Counted from the stretch's first letter, positions 32,292 through 44,614 are shown. The stretch is 64,000 nt of DNA from Dichetophora obliterata (GCA_963920525.1 OY986440.1:17130210-17194209), one strand, 5' to 3'. The notes: generated from the sequence alone by a model not told the origin. Made by a program: numbers and translations.

Positions 32292-33544
32292 TGGATTAAA
32301 AATTCCCGCGAAACGGGGAAAATTCCCTTTTCTGGCAACGCCGAGCAAACGGACATCGTGTAATATGGGCATTTGAAGAATTTTTATTTTATTTTTTTGA
32401 CAAAATTAGTTTCAAAATTACAGATAAGCGCTATGTTTATGCATTTCACGGAATTATATTTATTCGGATGATGTTGTTTCAATACTTATAAAGTATTAAA
32501 AAGCACAACTCCATTAAATCTCAATGTAAATAAAACTGTCAATTAATATTTCAATTGAATTAAACTTTTTGTTTAGTGTGCGTTTGCATTAGTCAGCATT
32601 ATTCCCCAATCCCTGATTCCTCAGAACACAAACATCTGAATAAAAACATCACTTCACACCATAGAAGTAAAATATAAGGAAGCGGTGTAGTTGAAGTGAA
32701 ATGAAGTCTTTTACAAACACAGTGAAGTTTACACAAACACAAAAACATTCAAACAGGGCTGCATTCAGTTATGTAGTAAAGAAAGGCGTAAATTCATTTC
32801 TATTTTTTTAGATATATGCTTAGTATGTAGTTTTTATATAGCACCATTATATAATATGTTGCATTACCAATTTTTTTTTACAGAGAAAAGCAGTAGTAAG
32901 GTAAAGTAAAAGACATGAACTCAGAATAAAACTGAAACGACAAAAGTTACTTTTAGTGATTTATTAATAACTCATTTCAAAAAACTATTTTTTTAAACTA
33001 TTTAATTGATAATAAAATAACACAAAAACTAAGCAACTAAAATACATACCAAATTAAACTCCTTTAAAATAAATAGTTTTAATTAGTTTTTTATATAAAA
33101 ATACCTAGTTATAGTTTGTAACCTTAGATTTACACTTACACTAATCCACTTTTATTTCATATCAAGAATGCGCTCATGAAGCAGAACTTTTTTTTTGACT
33201 GATGCTCTTGCTCAAAAATGGCAGGCAACAATTTTTTTTTTTACTCGGCCAGGGCTTATGGCAAAAAATGACGCTCTATCTCGCTTCCTCAGCGACAAAA
33301 ATTCCTTCTACACACTTTCTACACCATTTCCTTATCTTTTATTTCTATGCTTCACACATAGAAAAAAGCCAAAGCACCATCGTTTTAAGCTGATCTTCAT
33401 TTCACACTTTACCAATTAAATCATTAGCCATCCATCGCTTCACACTAAGCACTTAGCCTGATGACTTCAAGCTGATCTTCTATAAACAATATTAATCATC
33501 GCAATAATGTTTCGAGCCGATCTTGAATAAAATAAAGTTTCAGT
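32292..33544. other. AT-rich spacer, no gene seen
   Basis: No coding region, RNA gene or confident repeat was recognised. Short words such as GAAGTGAAATGAAGT recur around 32640-32730. The open frames at 33195-33419 lack any motif. Confidence 0.3.
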
Positions 33545-33725
33545 TTATAAAAGAGTTTCAGATAATAAAGTTATTCTATTTTATTTCCTAACAAAAAATT
33601 TTAATAAAGAAAGTTCATTTATTTCATACTGTTTGAAAGAGTTTCAGCTAATAAAGTTATTAAATTTTATTATCTAACAAAACATTTTAATAAAAAAAAT
33701 TCATTCATTTCATACTGTTTGCAGT
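33545..33725. repeat. Two tandem ~97-bp units
   Basis: GAGTTTCAGMTAATAAAGTT begins both units, which end TTTCATACTGTTTG. No function is apparent. Confidence 0.65.
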
Positions 33726-33946
33726 GAAATTACAAACTCAAAAGAAATCAATATAAACATTTTTTTAAATAAATATACAATCGTTTTAAAAACTGAATTT
33801 TCGAAAGAGTTTCTGGATAAAACTGATAAAAATATATAAAAATCATAATAACTGAAAGTCCCTAACTAGCACCAATAAAATACGCTGACACAGCATTGGT
33901 TAAATTTCAAAACAACAAAATAAGAAGCTAAGTAATTATCTATAGT

Positions 33947-34020
33947 AATAAAAATTATTTTCTGTTTGTTTGTTTATTATACAAATCTAACTGGCTCAAC
34001 GGATTTCGCTCAAATTTAAT
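33947..34020 (+). mobile_element. Helitron 5' end fragment
   Basis: ATCTATAGTAATAAAAATTA followed by CTGTTTGTTTGTTTATT and CTGGCTCAACGGATTTCGCT fits the 5' ends seen elsewhere in the window. It is cut by the MITE at 34022. Confidence 0.5.
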
Positions 34021-34021
34021 A

Positions 34022-34278
34022 GAGTAACTTCGGGTATTGTGATTGTGATAAGTTTTTACTTGCGTATCGTATTCAGTTGCTTTTGTTTATATTTTTTTCA
34101 CCGTGTGATATGGTATATCACATTATCTGAACGTGGTATATCACTTTACCCGTCAAGTTCATTAAATTGGGTAACGCTATAGAGCGCCGAAGTCGTAATA
34201 CGCTGCATAAGCTAACGTAAAAAATTACGAGTATTTATAAAAATAAAAATACCTATATCGCATTACCCGAAGTTACTC
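34022..34278. mobile_element. MITE, 257 bp, TA target duplication
   Basis: The inverted ends GAGTAACTTCGGGTA are identical at both sides and bordered by TA (34020-34021 and 34279-34280), suggesting a Tc1/mariner-mobilised MITE. An internal ATATCAC/GATATGG hairpin is present. Confidence 0.75.
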
Positions 34279-34289
34279 TATGCATATTA

Positions 34290-34660
34290 GGGCAGCTCAC
34301 GATCTTGTTGCATCGTTGTAAATGCAAAATAAGCAGCTTTTACAAAAACAAATAGCATTGATAATGCATTTGCACTATTCATGCATATGCTATAACAAAA
34401 GGCTGTTGCATATGCAAATCTAATCGTATTGCATAACGCTATTGTGAACGAATGTCTTCATTTTGCATTGAACAGAACCACCGATACTTTCTGAACAGTC
34501 CTTATTAAACAGTTGTTTTCATTGTCTACATTTTTTAAGCAGCAAAAAGTTTAATTTATAATAAAAAAAAAATAAAAAAATTTTAAAAAAATAAGCTTTT
34601 ATTTAAAAAAGACGCGAAATAAAAAGAAAAAAATTAATTTAAGTGACATTTGTCATATAT
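34290..34660. mobile_element. Remnant of an AGGGC-ended MITE
   Basis: AGGGCAGCTCACGATCTTGT at about 34291 resembles the ends of the MITE at 45514-45978. A degraded inverse (TTCACAATAGCGTTATGCAA on the minus strand) lies near 34430-34455. The remainder to 34660 is A-rich and featureless. Confidence 0.45.
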
Positions 34661-35320
34661 TAGGGCGGGTAAAATTTTTGGGTTGTCGGCCCCACCCTAG
34701 CGGTGTTCTATGGGTTGTTTTAAGAAACTTTTGCGAAGAGAGTATAGATCTATCTTGAAATCGGAGCCTCCCACTTTTTCAAAATAGGTATTTTTTTCAA
34801 TATATTCAAGATTTGGTTTAGAAATTGCATTAAAAAGACAAACAAATGGATTTTTATGTATGTGTGTGTATATGGTGGTTTTTGGGGTAAAGGAATTAAT
34901 TTTTGACGTTTATTTTTATTTGTGAGATTCAACAGAGGGCGCTTTGCTACTATTTGTTGCTTCTTTTTAAGAAAAATTCCCGAATTTGTTGGGAAAATTG
35001 ACGAATATTTGACTTTCCCATATTGCAATTCCAAATTTCAAAAAACCAAATTATTGGTCCGTTTTTATACCACAGAATGGAAGAATGGAGTAATCAAGTG
35101 AAACTTTTATGTAGGATGTTCTTAATGCGGCAGAAGCTGTAGAAACATGCGATATCAAATCTGAAACAAGTGTCATGCCTTGACCTCAGTCAAATTAAGT
35201 TCATACACGTTCTTCTCCACCAATTTTTCCTACCACCACCAACTACAGCTTTTCGTCGTAAATTGGTGTGTTTTAAAGTTCCTAAAGAAATAAGGCAAGA
35301 AAGGTTATAGCGAAGGACCA

Positions 35321-35395
35321 TGGCCCGGCCAGGATTCGAACCCAGAACCCCTGAGCGACAGTCAAGCGCGCTACCACTAGAATATTGAGGCCGCC
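35321..35395 (-). tRNA. tRNA-Asp(GTC)-like sequence, probably a pseudogene
   Basis: On the minus strand an A-box-like TAGTGGTAGCGCG and a B-box GGTTCGAATCC are correctly spaced. The anticodon arm is CTTGA-CTGTCGC-TCAGG with anticodon GTC. The T arm pairs with two wobble pairs. Only the outer acceptor pairs match (GGC with GCC), so folding is poor. It lies inside a transposable element and could be a tRNA-derived SINE head or a captured tRNA. Confidence 0.55.
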
Positions 35396-36589
35396 ATACA
35401 CGACCTATGACGATTTTATCAAATTTTAGACAAAAAATGCAAAATATGTTTTTTCAGAATTTCAAATACAAGAGGGTCACAACTTTAAATTTTTAACTTT
35501 TTACTTAGAAAAATTTCATACTCATAAGTCTTGCCTTTCGCTGTAAAAACATAGTTTTGTTTCGGTTCTTTTATGGTGCTGCTGAAAAAAAAACAGTTTT
35601 TGCCGTTCCTGAAAATTTTTAATTTTCGAGATTGTGCCCCTTTTGTATTCATTGTGCGATACGTAAATTCAAAATAATTCAGCGGTAATGCTGTATAACA
35701 CTGAAATTTATTATAAGAAGAATTGCACAATGCCAGAAGGTGTGATTTTGTTTAGAAGGAAAAGTCTTTCTTGCTTACAACTCGGGGTAATTTCTTACGG
35801 CTCTCTAATGTCGCCATCATAACACCTTCTCGATTTTCTTCTAAAACTCGTTTAGGTTATGCGCACTCACTTAGATTGCGTGGTTACTCTGTGGAGTTCT
35901 GCGAAAAGTTAGCTCTCAATATGTCAAACTTTTGACAATAATCACAATGTTGTAGCTACATTTAAGAAAAAAAGTTATTCAGAAAAGTCCACTTTATTTC
36001 TTTGTGGCTAATTTATTGATTTCATATTACTTTAAAATCGACATAGATCATGACTATTTGAAATTGCAATATGGGAAAGTCAAATATTCGTCAATTTTCT
36101 CAAAAAGAAGCAATAAAACTCAAAAATAGTAGCAAAGTGCCCTCTGTTGGATCTCACAAATACAAATAAACGTCAAAAATTAATTCCTTTACTTCTTAGG
36201 CCTTTTCCACATGGAGCAATTGAAAAGTAATGCAACTGCAACGCAACAGCTTAAAAAGTTTCAAAACACTTAAATTATAAACTGAACTGCAACCTACGCT
36301 TTCAGATGAGCAAGTCACGTTGCAACGCAACATTGAAAAATTCACAACAAAACAAACACTTATTTAATGGAAGCTTTGTTAAATAGATATAAAAAATTAA
36401 TTGAGGATAAAAAATGGTATTTCTTCACTTCCTGCACTTATTTCCAACTTTTTGATGAAACCATTACTTTTTAAAAACCCCTTCGTGTAGTTTTTAATAA
36501 ATAATAAAAATATCATATTTTTTTAATACATTAATAGAAATATTTTATTTAAACTTAATTAATTTTTTTAAAACCATTTCGGAAATGAC

Positions 36590-38072
36590 CACTTTAAATT
36601 CGTACAGTATATAAATAATATTAATATTGTGTAACATTTTCGTTCGCTTTTATAACTGCTTCTTATCTCTTCGGCATGGTTTTTATGAGGTTTTGGCATA
36701 CAGTTGGCGTTATTGAATTCCATATTTCAGTAATTTTGTCCTTAAGGCCGCTAAAAGTTCTTTGAGGATGGTTTCGAACTCTTCGTTTCAGAATTGCCCA
36801 CAAAGACTCAATGGGATTCAAGTCGGGGATTGTGGAGGGGCAATCTAAAAACTTTATTTGATTTTCTTGAAGCCAGTTTTTTGTAAATTTTGCGGTATGG
36901 GGCGTGGCACCGTCCTGTTGAAATATAAGTTCATTAAACGAACTTAATTTTTCAATAGATGATATTAAAATGTTTTCCAAAATTTCAACATAATTTTTAG
37001 CATTTACAGTGCCATTTATGAAATAAAGTTTGCCAACACCTTTCGCAGACATGCAGCCCCATACCATAACGCTTGCCGGGAACTTTACTGTTTTCTTTAG
37101 AAAATCCTTGTGATGCACCTCCTTTTTAGTTCGAATTACCCCCTTTCGGGCATCGCCCACCCAAATATCGAATTTGGATTCGTCGCTAAAAATTACCGAG
37201 TTCCACTCTCTTTGTGCTTAGTTTCGTTTATCTTTTGCCCATAAAAGATGTTTTTTCTGCTGTACGGCTGTTAATAAGGGCTTTTCTTTGCCCTCAAATG
37301 TAAGGATAAAATGTTAAGAAAAACATTCAAAAATTCTTATTATTTTAATACTTTATAAGATCCATATTCCATCTTATGTACATATTTTCGAGTCCATTGT
37401 CGTCCTACAGTCTTTCCAATTTTTTGAGATCATTCTGCCAACAAATCCCGAACAGTGCTTCGTCTGTTATTTTTTATTATTGTGGACAATGCTCTTAAGT
37501 CTCTTCCAGTTAATTTCGATGTTCGACCGCGTTTATCAACATTTGTTGCAAATGATCCACTTTTTTTAAAAGATTTTATAATATATTGTATTGTGACCTA
37601 GGAAGTCCTAAATCTTTAGAAATATTACCATAACTTTTTCCAGAATTATTTTTTTTTATTATTAGTTTTTTAATTTCTTCGCAAATTGGCTTACCACGCA
37701 CCATGTTCACACACTGTTGAAGACTAATTAAAAAATGCCAGCAAAAATTCACCTTACTCATATAAAAGCTATCGATAACGGTTAATATGCACATTGGCGA
37801 AGATTATTTGAGAATTGTCCCGTTGTTTTATAAGAAATGAGACTGTACGAATTAAAAGTGGTCAGCTTTGATATGCACATTAAAAAAGTGTTTTAAAAAT
37901 AATTAATATATTAAAAAAATATAATTTGTTTGTTATTTCTTAACAACTACAACAAGGGCTCTTTAAAAAAAATATTTTTTCAAAAATTTGTGTGTAAGAC
38001 TTTTAAAAAATCTATTATGAACAAGGTACGAAGAAAAAAGCAGCTGTACAAATTAATAGTGGTTAGCGCTTG
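36590..38072 (-). mobile_element. Minos-like Tc1 element, left end missing
   Basis: The right end on the minus strand is CAAGCGCTAACCACTATTAA next to TA, resembling the Minos terminal repeat. Inner direct/inverted repeats (CTGTACGAATT.AAAGTGGTCA) occur at both 36595 and 37845. The left outer terminus is absent; 36197-36590 instead starts with a GGCCTTTTCCACATGGAGC end of another MITE type. It is inserted in the right arm of the 34663-38285 element. Confidence 0.7.
36621..37704 (-). pseudogene. Minos-like Tc1 transposase, DD34E, dead
   Basis: It starts MVRGKPICEEIKKLIIKKNN (37704), a paired-like helix-turn-helix very close to that of Minos. A frameshift near 37590 and a stop at an expected Trp follow. 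The catalytic blocks are VIFSDESKFDIWVGDARKG (first Asp), ASVMVWGCMSAKGVGKLYF, LIFQQDGATPHTAKFTKNWL (second Asp) and PDLNPIESLWAILKRR (Glu). A TAA after KTMPKR precedes the last 13 residues ending ENVTQY. The catalytic residues survive, but the frame is broken in at least three places. Confidence 0.9.
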
Positions 38073-38298
38073 TACACATAAAAATCTATTTGTTTGTCTT
38101 TTTAATGCAATTTCTAAACCAAATCTTGAATATATTGAAAAAATACCTATTTTGAAAAAGTGGGAGGCTCCGATTTCAAGATAGATCTATACTCTCTTCG
38201 TAAAAGTTACTCAAAACAACCCATAGAACACTGCTAGGGTGGAACCAACATCGACTTTTTTTGCTCCATACAATTTGACCCGCTCTAATGTATATAGC

Positions 38299-40274
38299 AG
38301 GTGTTTTCTAGGTGCAGAAGAACCCCTCTCTTGGTTAATCATCATCATAATATAAGCGTACGTAAATTGGATAGTTCTAAGGACTTATATAAATTTAGAA
38401 TTTTTCAAATACATTTATATTTAAAACAGGGACCGAAAATAACGATTATTTTTGAAATTGTAGATCAAAAGATCATGTATAAAGAGGTGTTGTATAATTC
38501 TTTTAAATATAGCAATATGACGCTAGGGAGCTAGAGATTCCATTTTTTACATAATTTTTTTGATGATTTTTAAGATAAAAATCACCTCAAACCAATTGTT
38601 TTTTATCGACATTTTTTCGATCAGAAATAAAAGTTATTTCTTGGTAGTTATTTTTTCAATCAGAAATAAAAGTTACTTCGTGGTCGTTATTTCTTTCAAT
38701 CAGAAATAAAAGTTATTTCGTGGTCGTCTTTTTTTTCATTTAGAAAAAAGTTATTTCGTGGTCGTTATTTTTTCAATCAGAAATAAAAGTTATATCTTGG
38801 TCATTATTTTTTCGATCAGAAATAACAGTTATTTCGTGGTCGATATTTTTTTCAATCAGAAATAAAAGTTATTTCGTGGTCGTTATTTTTTCTATCAGAA
38901 ATAAAAGTTATTTTTTGACGAAACAAAGCTATTGAATCTGATTGTGTTATTAGGAAACAAACGAACTACAAACAAGGAAATAGTCCAACTGTTGTCAAAA
39001 CAAACGAAGCACCGTAACTATTTGTTGTGTAAGGAAAAACGTGACAAAACCCCCACGATATATGATTTATTCTTTTAAAACTTATTAAATCTGGAATACT
39101 GTTGCATATTCCTAATTGTTTTATTGAAAAATCTTTTTTAGTTTTTTGTATACAAACTATAATATACGTTGTTACAGATTTTTTCCTTCAAAAAAGTACA
39201 ACTTTTTATAAGTTTTTTTATATTATTGAACTAGAAAAAATTTAAACTGTAATTCAGGACCAAAAAAACGGAAATCTAATAAAATCAAATTAAATTTTGT
39301 ATTATACGAGTATTTATTATACTTATAAAATTCAAAATTTCGTTCAAATTTTTCAACTTTTGTCACCATTTTCCCACTTTAAGCGTCATTCATAATTTTT
39401 GTTGCCACTTTTTTAATATTCAAATTGAGATTAGCTCTCAGCACTCTCACCTTATAAAATTTGAACATATTTTTTGTAATGGAAATTATTTCAGTCAAAA
39501 AATAATTTTTTCTTCTGTTCGAAAAAAATCGATAAAAAATAACTTTTATTTCTGATCGAAAAAAATAACGGTAAAAACCCTTATTTCTGATCGAAAAAAA
39601 TAACGGTAAAAAAAACTTATTTCTGATCGAAAAAAATAACGACCACGATATAACTTATTTCTAATTTAAAAAAATAACGACCACGAAATAACTGTTATTT
39701 CTGATCGAAAATATAATAACCAAGAAATAACTTTTATTTCTGATTGAATTAAATAACGACCACGAAATAACTTTTATTTCTGATTGAAAAAAAAATAACT
39801 GCCACGAAGTAACTTTTTTTCTGATTGAAAAATATATTGACCAAGAAATAACTTTTATTTTTGATTGAAAACAATTACAACCAAGAAATAACTATTATTG
39901 CTGATCGAAAAAAATAATGACCAAGAAATGTTATGAAATGAAATGACTGAAATGAAATTACTGTTATGAAATGGTTGATTGATAGCGATAATCGTTATTG
40001 GCGGTCCCTGATTTAGAAGCTTGAGGCACCGACGTCCGCGATCCGCAATACAGGTTTGCTTCACATTATCAGTGGCATTGAATCTTTTAGTAAGCCTACC
40101 TGTATATAAACTGCTATCCATTATACAGATTTACTTCACAGTATCAGTGCCTTAAGCTCTTAAACATAAATGTATTGGAAAAATTCTAAATTTATCCTAG
40201 TCCTTAGAACTTACCAATTTTCGTACGATGATGAGTAACCAAGAGAGGGGTTCTTCTGCACCTAGAATATACCT
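38299..40274. mobile_element. Foldback (FB-like) element with arms of ~39-bp tandem repeats
   Basis: The outer ends are inverted: TCTAGGTGCAGAAGAACCCC on the left and, as reverse complement, at 40265 on the right. Inside, eight units of 37-40 bp (starts 38622, 38661, 38701, 38741, 38778, 38817, 38857, 38896; core CAGAAATAAAAGTTATTTCG) lie on the left. About ten inverted units (core AACTTTTATTTCTGATCG) fill 39520-39925. The ~600-bp middle has no coding motif. This matches the architecture of Drosophila FB elements, although the sequence family is not recognised. Confidence 0.85.
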
Positions 40275-40839
40275 ACTATGTACATATAAGACAAATGTCA
40301 TTTAAATTTATTTTTTCTTTTTAGTTCAAGTTTTTTTTTAAGAAAAAACTTTTTTTTTTTAAATTTTTTTTACTTTTTATTTTTATATTTATCAGGAATC
40401 GAATTGAAATTTATGTCATATTCGCCATGGCAAAATTAGACATAGGCGGAGTGTAAGGGCGGAGAGCCGGTGACCGAAACTGTCAAAACGAAGTTGACAT
40501 TTCATATAAAATCTGCAATATGAAAGCAAAAATTGGCAAAAATGCCAAAAGGGCTCAGTTTGACAGTTATGGTCACTAATTTTTGCTTCGTTTTAACATT
40601 TCCGGCAGTATACTCTCATCTGGTGCATCTACTTGTATTCTTATACCATGAGTTCTACTATGATATTCGCTTGATGCGCTAGCGTCGTTTGTTCTTGTCT
40701 TTTTCCCTCTCTTTTTCACCCGTTCGCCAAAAAACTCTAAAATATGCATTGAATTATTTATTGAAATCAAGGTAGTGCAGTTGAGGTGACGTTTCTTGTT
40801 GCAGCTTAATAAAAACTATTTTAAAAAAGGTTACAATTG
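40275..40839. other. Unassigned spacer with one unexplained open frame
   Basis: A 64-codon minus-strand frame (40770-40576, starting MISINNSMHILEFFGERVKK) has no recognised domain. Codon use is not AT-extreme, so a decayed exon is possible. Nothing else could be supported. Confidence 0.3.
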
Positions 40840-40900
40840 TTTAACCACAAATAAAATTAATATACAACATGAATTAAATTATGAGCTTTAGATCAAGTTA

Positions 40901-41785
40901 AATTTATTCCAATATTTAAAGTAATTTCCAATAACGCGTAAGATGCGTTTCGTAAATTGACGCAAATATTCAATACATGAAGAGATACCTAACTGGTTCC
41001 AATGAACAGCATGCGTTTGCACGCAGCGTAAAATATTCGAAAAATTGAATATTTCATGCGCGTGAAGCTTTGGCAGCGAAACAGCTGTTCAGTTTTACAA
41101 AGGAAATATTGAAAAAGGTTAGTAGAATTTGAGAAAAACTAAAAAATTTATTACAGGCATTTAAGACGTGGTCCACACTCACGACACATCTGCAGCGGCA
41201 TGGCGGAGTGCCTGACTATATGGGCGAGGAGTCCAAAACTGCATTTTAGAACAGTCGGTGGTGCAAATGGTCACAGGCTTTTAAGACGCGCTCCACACTC
41301 ACGATATATCTGCAGCGACATGCCGGAGTGCCTATCTATATGGGCGAATTTCAAAATGTATTTTTACAAAGCATCAGTGTGTTTTATTTTGAATTGGTTC
41401 AAAGATTATTAGCCAAAACTGCGCAATTATACTATTTTTAAGAACATTAACAGAGCTGCGCCGTTTCTGTATTTAAATTTAGCACCAATTCAAAATAAAA
41501 CACACTGATGCTCTGTAAAAATTCATTTTTTAACTCGCCCTATCTGTTCATACTGCAGCAAAACCTTTTACGGGACCAATAGTATGCAGTCAGACAAAGC
41601 ACAAAGCATCAGTGCGTTTTATTTTGAATAAACTTGTAAAACTTTTACACATTAAAATTATGCTTCGCTAAGCAGAAGATCGGCAATCATATGTTCACGC
41701 ACACGCTCCATTGGAAATTGATTTTGTTTCCGCAGCTTCCGCAGCGTTGAACGCAACGCATCTCACGCGTCATTGGAAATGGGCC
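40901..41785. mobile_element. Harbinger-type MITE, 885 bp, TTA duplication
   Basis: TTA flanks both sides (40898-40900 and 41786-41788). The right end, as reverse complement, starts GGCCCATTTCCAATGACGCG and continues TGAGATGCGTTGCG. The left end is degraded, but ATTTCCAATAACGCGTAAGA at about 40923 is its counterpart. It contains two tandem ~120-bp units (about 41157-41340, shared TATATGGGCGA) and a smaller inverted-repeat element. Confidence 0.65.
41337..41546. repeat. Small inverted-repeat element, about 210 bp
   Basis: CATCAGTGTGTTTTATTTTG in the left arm is inverted at 41497-41525, and the ends are ATATGGGCGA / ATAGGGCGAG. A third copy of the core lies at about 41605. It sits inside the Harbinger-type MITE. 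Confidence 0.6.
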
Positions 41786-43339
41786 TTAAGTTTTTAAAGA
41801 AGGCAACAACAACAACAACAACTCTGTATAGAGTCAATCACTTAGCTGTCTAGACAGCAACGAGTATATATCTATAAGAGTCTTCACTCGTCGCTCGTTA
41901 TTTTTTACTCGCCGATATTAGCCATCCATCGACAGGATAGGGTATTTTGATGGGACATTTATTTTATACCCCTTCAAAAGTGCGAGTTTGTTTACATTTT
42001 GTTTTCTATATTTTGATCATTTTGGCTGCGTGCACAAGGGAGCAAAAAGATTGGTATTTTTAAATGTGCTTGCCTGTTTCTTCTTATTTGAATATCTGAA
42101 GAAATATTGCAAATTTTATGAATGAAAATAAAATTTTACAGCTTCTTATTTGCATGTGCATGGTTGCCGAGTTTATTTTGTTTCCAGCTGGACATTTTTG
42201 TTGTGATTTTGTTGTAGCTATATTTTGTTTGCTGCTGCAGACAAGGATTTTTAGATATTTCATTAGTTGAATAGAAAGACAGAATTCTGATTCGGCTAAT
42301 GAAATAATTATTGGATAATAAAAAAATGTAGCAATAAAATAGATTTGGTCTAGCAGTATTTAATTAATTTAAAATAAAACAAAGAAATATTGTAGATTTA
42401 ATTAATGAGAATAAAAGTTATATTTGATACAAATTTTACAGGTTATTATATATATATATATGTGTTTTTTTTTCTTCCATCTTCTTAGGTTGTTTCTAGC
42501 TGGACATTTTCTTTGTAGCAATATTTTGCTTGCTACTTTGGATACACAATCATAATTTTTAAATACTTCATTACACCAATAAAAAGATGAAATTCTGATG
42601 ATTCGGCTAATGAAATAATTATCAGTTAGGACTTGAAAAAATTTTTTTAACAAAAATGCTTTTAATAAATAAAATTAACTTGAATTAACAAAATACAAAC
42701 ACAAAATTTCTTCAAAATCAAAGAAGAATTAATTGTATAAAGATATGCTCCGGCAGACGTTTCTATATATTCCTGCCACCGCCTTACTGCCATATATGAA
42801 TTTTCATGCTAATCGGAAAAAAAATTTTGTTTTCACCATTTTGAGTATAGTTGCCGAGCGTATCTACATAAACTAAATTAAAAAATTTTAGTCTAATACA
42901 ACTAAAACCTTCCAAAATATAGCATTTTTGTTGATTTGTAGACGGTACAAGAGGGTGTGGCAAAATATTTTTCTCTTAAGCCATTTAGAACTCAAAACAA
43001 ATCGAGTGCCAAAATTTGAGCTTAATTTACTTTATACCTATCGTTTTAATATTTTAACTGTATTAAATGTAGAACAATATATATTTACGAATTTCGTAAT
43101 CATTTTTTTACTAACACTTTTTACAAATTTTACAAAATTAAATAGTTTTTAATGCTTGTATTAAAATGTATTCCAAGATTTCTAACCATGAAGGTAGTAT
43201 ATTATTTTAAAAAAATTAAGAAAAATAAAAATTAATACAATATATGTATATTAGACCGTCCCACTTTTTCAACGTTTTTCGAAAAGTTTCCGGGACACGT
43301 TGATTTCTGATTCTACTCTTAAAAACATGAATTTTGGTA

Positions 43340-44614
43340 TTGGGGGTTGGAATTAGTTTTAAAGGTTTTCTAAGAGATGGCGTAACTATCAATAGATCGC
43401 ATCGGGCACACCTGTGACTATATTCATTTCAAAGCACATTGTGTAAGCTTCATTTTTCAGTATGTGTCATTCCACTGAAGTGTAAACAACATATATTTTT
43501 TTCTCTGTGAACATGTCGACTTTCGTTCCAAAAAAACGCAATTTGCGGGAAGGTTTACTTTTGTGCTTCCATTTGAAGAAAAAAGCGGTTGAAGCACAAC
43601 GCACGCTTACTGAGGCTTACGGGGACTATGCTCCATCGATTTCTACTTGTGAGTGGTTAAAAAGTGGTGATTTTGATACGGAAGACAAAGAGCGTCCGGG
43701 CCAGCCGAAAAAGTTTGAAGATGAGGAATTGGAGGCTTTGCTCGATGAAGACCCGTGTCAAACCCTTCAAGAATTGTCAGAATCATTGAGAGTCGACTTA
43801 TCAACGGTCGGCAAACGCTTGAAGGCCATGGGAATGATTCAAAAGCAAGGAAATTGGGTGCCGTACCAGTTGAAGCCGAGAGACGTTGAACGGCGATTTT
43901 GCATGTGCGAACAACTGCTTCAACGGCATAAAAGGAAGAGTTTTTGGCATCGTATTGTCACTGACGATGAAAAGTGGATCCATTACGATAATCCTAAGCG
44001 AAAAAAATCGTGGGGACCACCCGGCCATGCATCAACATCGAGGGCCAAGCCGAATATTCATGGCGCCAAGCTTATGCTGTGTATTTGGTGGGATCAGAAG
44101 GGTGTCGTGTACTATGAGCTGCTAAAACCTAACGAAACCATCACTGGGAAACACTACCAACAACAATTGATGCAATTGAGCCGAGCATTAAAGGTTAAAC
44201 GGCCGGAATATGCCAAAAGACACGACAAAGTGGTTTTTCAACATGACAACGCACGGCCACATGTTGCAAGAACCGTCAAGGAAACGTTGGAGGCGCTGAA
44301 TTGGGATGTCCTATCCCACCCGCCTTATAGTCCAGACATAGCCCCTTCCGACTACCACCTATTCAGATCGATGACGCATGGCTTGGCTGAGCAGCGCTTC
44401 ACTTCTTACGAGGATACCAAATAATGGGTCGATTCGTGGATTGCCTCAAAAGACGAATCGTTCTTCCGGCGCGGAATCCATATGCTGCCAGAAAGATGGG
44501 AAAATGTTGTAGCTAACGATGGACAATACTTTGAATAATATACATTGTACCGTTGTTTCTAAATAAATGCTCAAAAACCGAAAAAAAACCTTTAAAATTA
44601 ATTCCAACCCCCAA
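43340..44614 (+). mobile_element. mariner element, 1275 bp
   Basis: The inverted ends TTGGGGGTTGGAATTARTTT extend to about 30 bp and are flanked by TA (43338-43339 and 44615-44616). The right arm of the host palindrome keeps the empty site (TTTTGGTATATAATACTTT on its own minus strand). The insertion therefore hit only the left arm. Confidence 0.95.
43513..44538 (+). pseudogene. mariner transposase (DD34D), one in-frame stop
   Basis: The first ATG at 43513 gives MSTFVPKKRNLREGLLLCF. The helix-turn-helix region appears to lack about four residues (STCEWLKSGDFD where relatives have a longer CERW..F segment). Catalytic blocks are HRIVTDDEKWIHYDNPKRKK, VVFQHDNARPHVARTVKETL and HPPYSPDIAPSDYHLFRS, the D,D34D pattern. 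A TAA at 44422-44424 interrupts the frame. It then continues in frame through SKDESFFRRGIHMLPERWEN to a normal stop at 44536-44538, giving an original length of about 341 codons. It is closest in style to the mauritiana/vertumnana group, judged by eye. The stop and the deletion probably inactivate it. Confidence 0.93.

Larger units (their letters stand above)
34663..38285. mobile_element. Terminal-inverted-repeat element, 3.6 kb, with a nested Minos-like element
   Basis: Ends are GGGCGGGTAAAATTTTTGGG and, as reverse complement, GAGCGGGTCAAATTGTATGG, bordered by TA. From about 60 bp inward the arms match closely, for example AGTATAGATCTATCTTGAAA. The left arm continues to about 35040. The right arm continues at 36195-36055 (shared GGAATTAATTTTTGACGTTT) after an interruption of nearly 1.9 kb. 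That interruption holds the Minos-like element, so this was one TIR of about 370 bp. The central part (35041-36054) holds a tRNA-like sequence and unidentified DNA. Confidence 0.75.

Noticed and set aside
42928..43152. Two identical 74-codon frames (also 47060-47284) and two identical 83-codon frames (42402-42653 and 47559-47810)
   Set aside because: They are the same DNA in the two arms of the giant inverted repeat, with no motif; duplication of the arm explains them.
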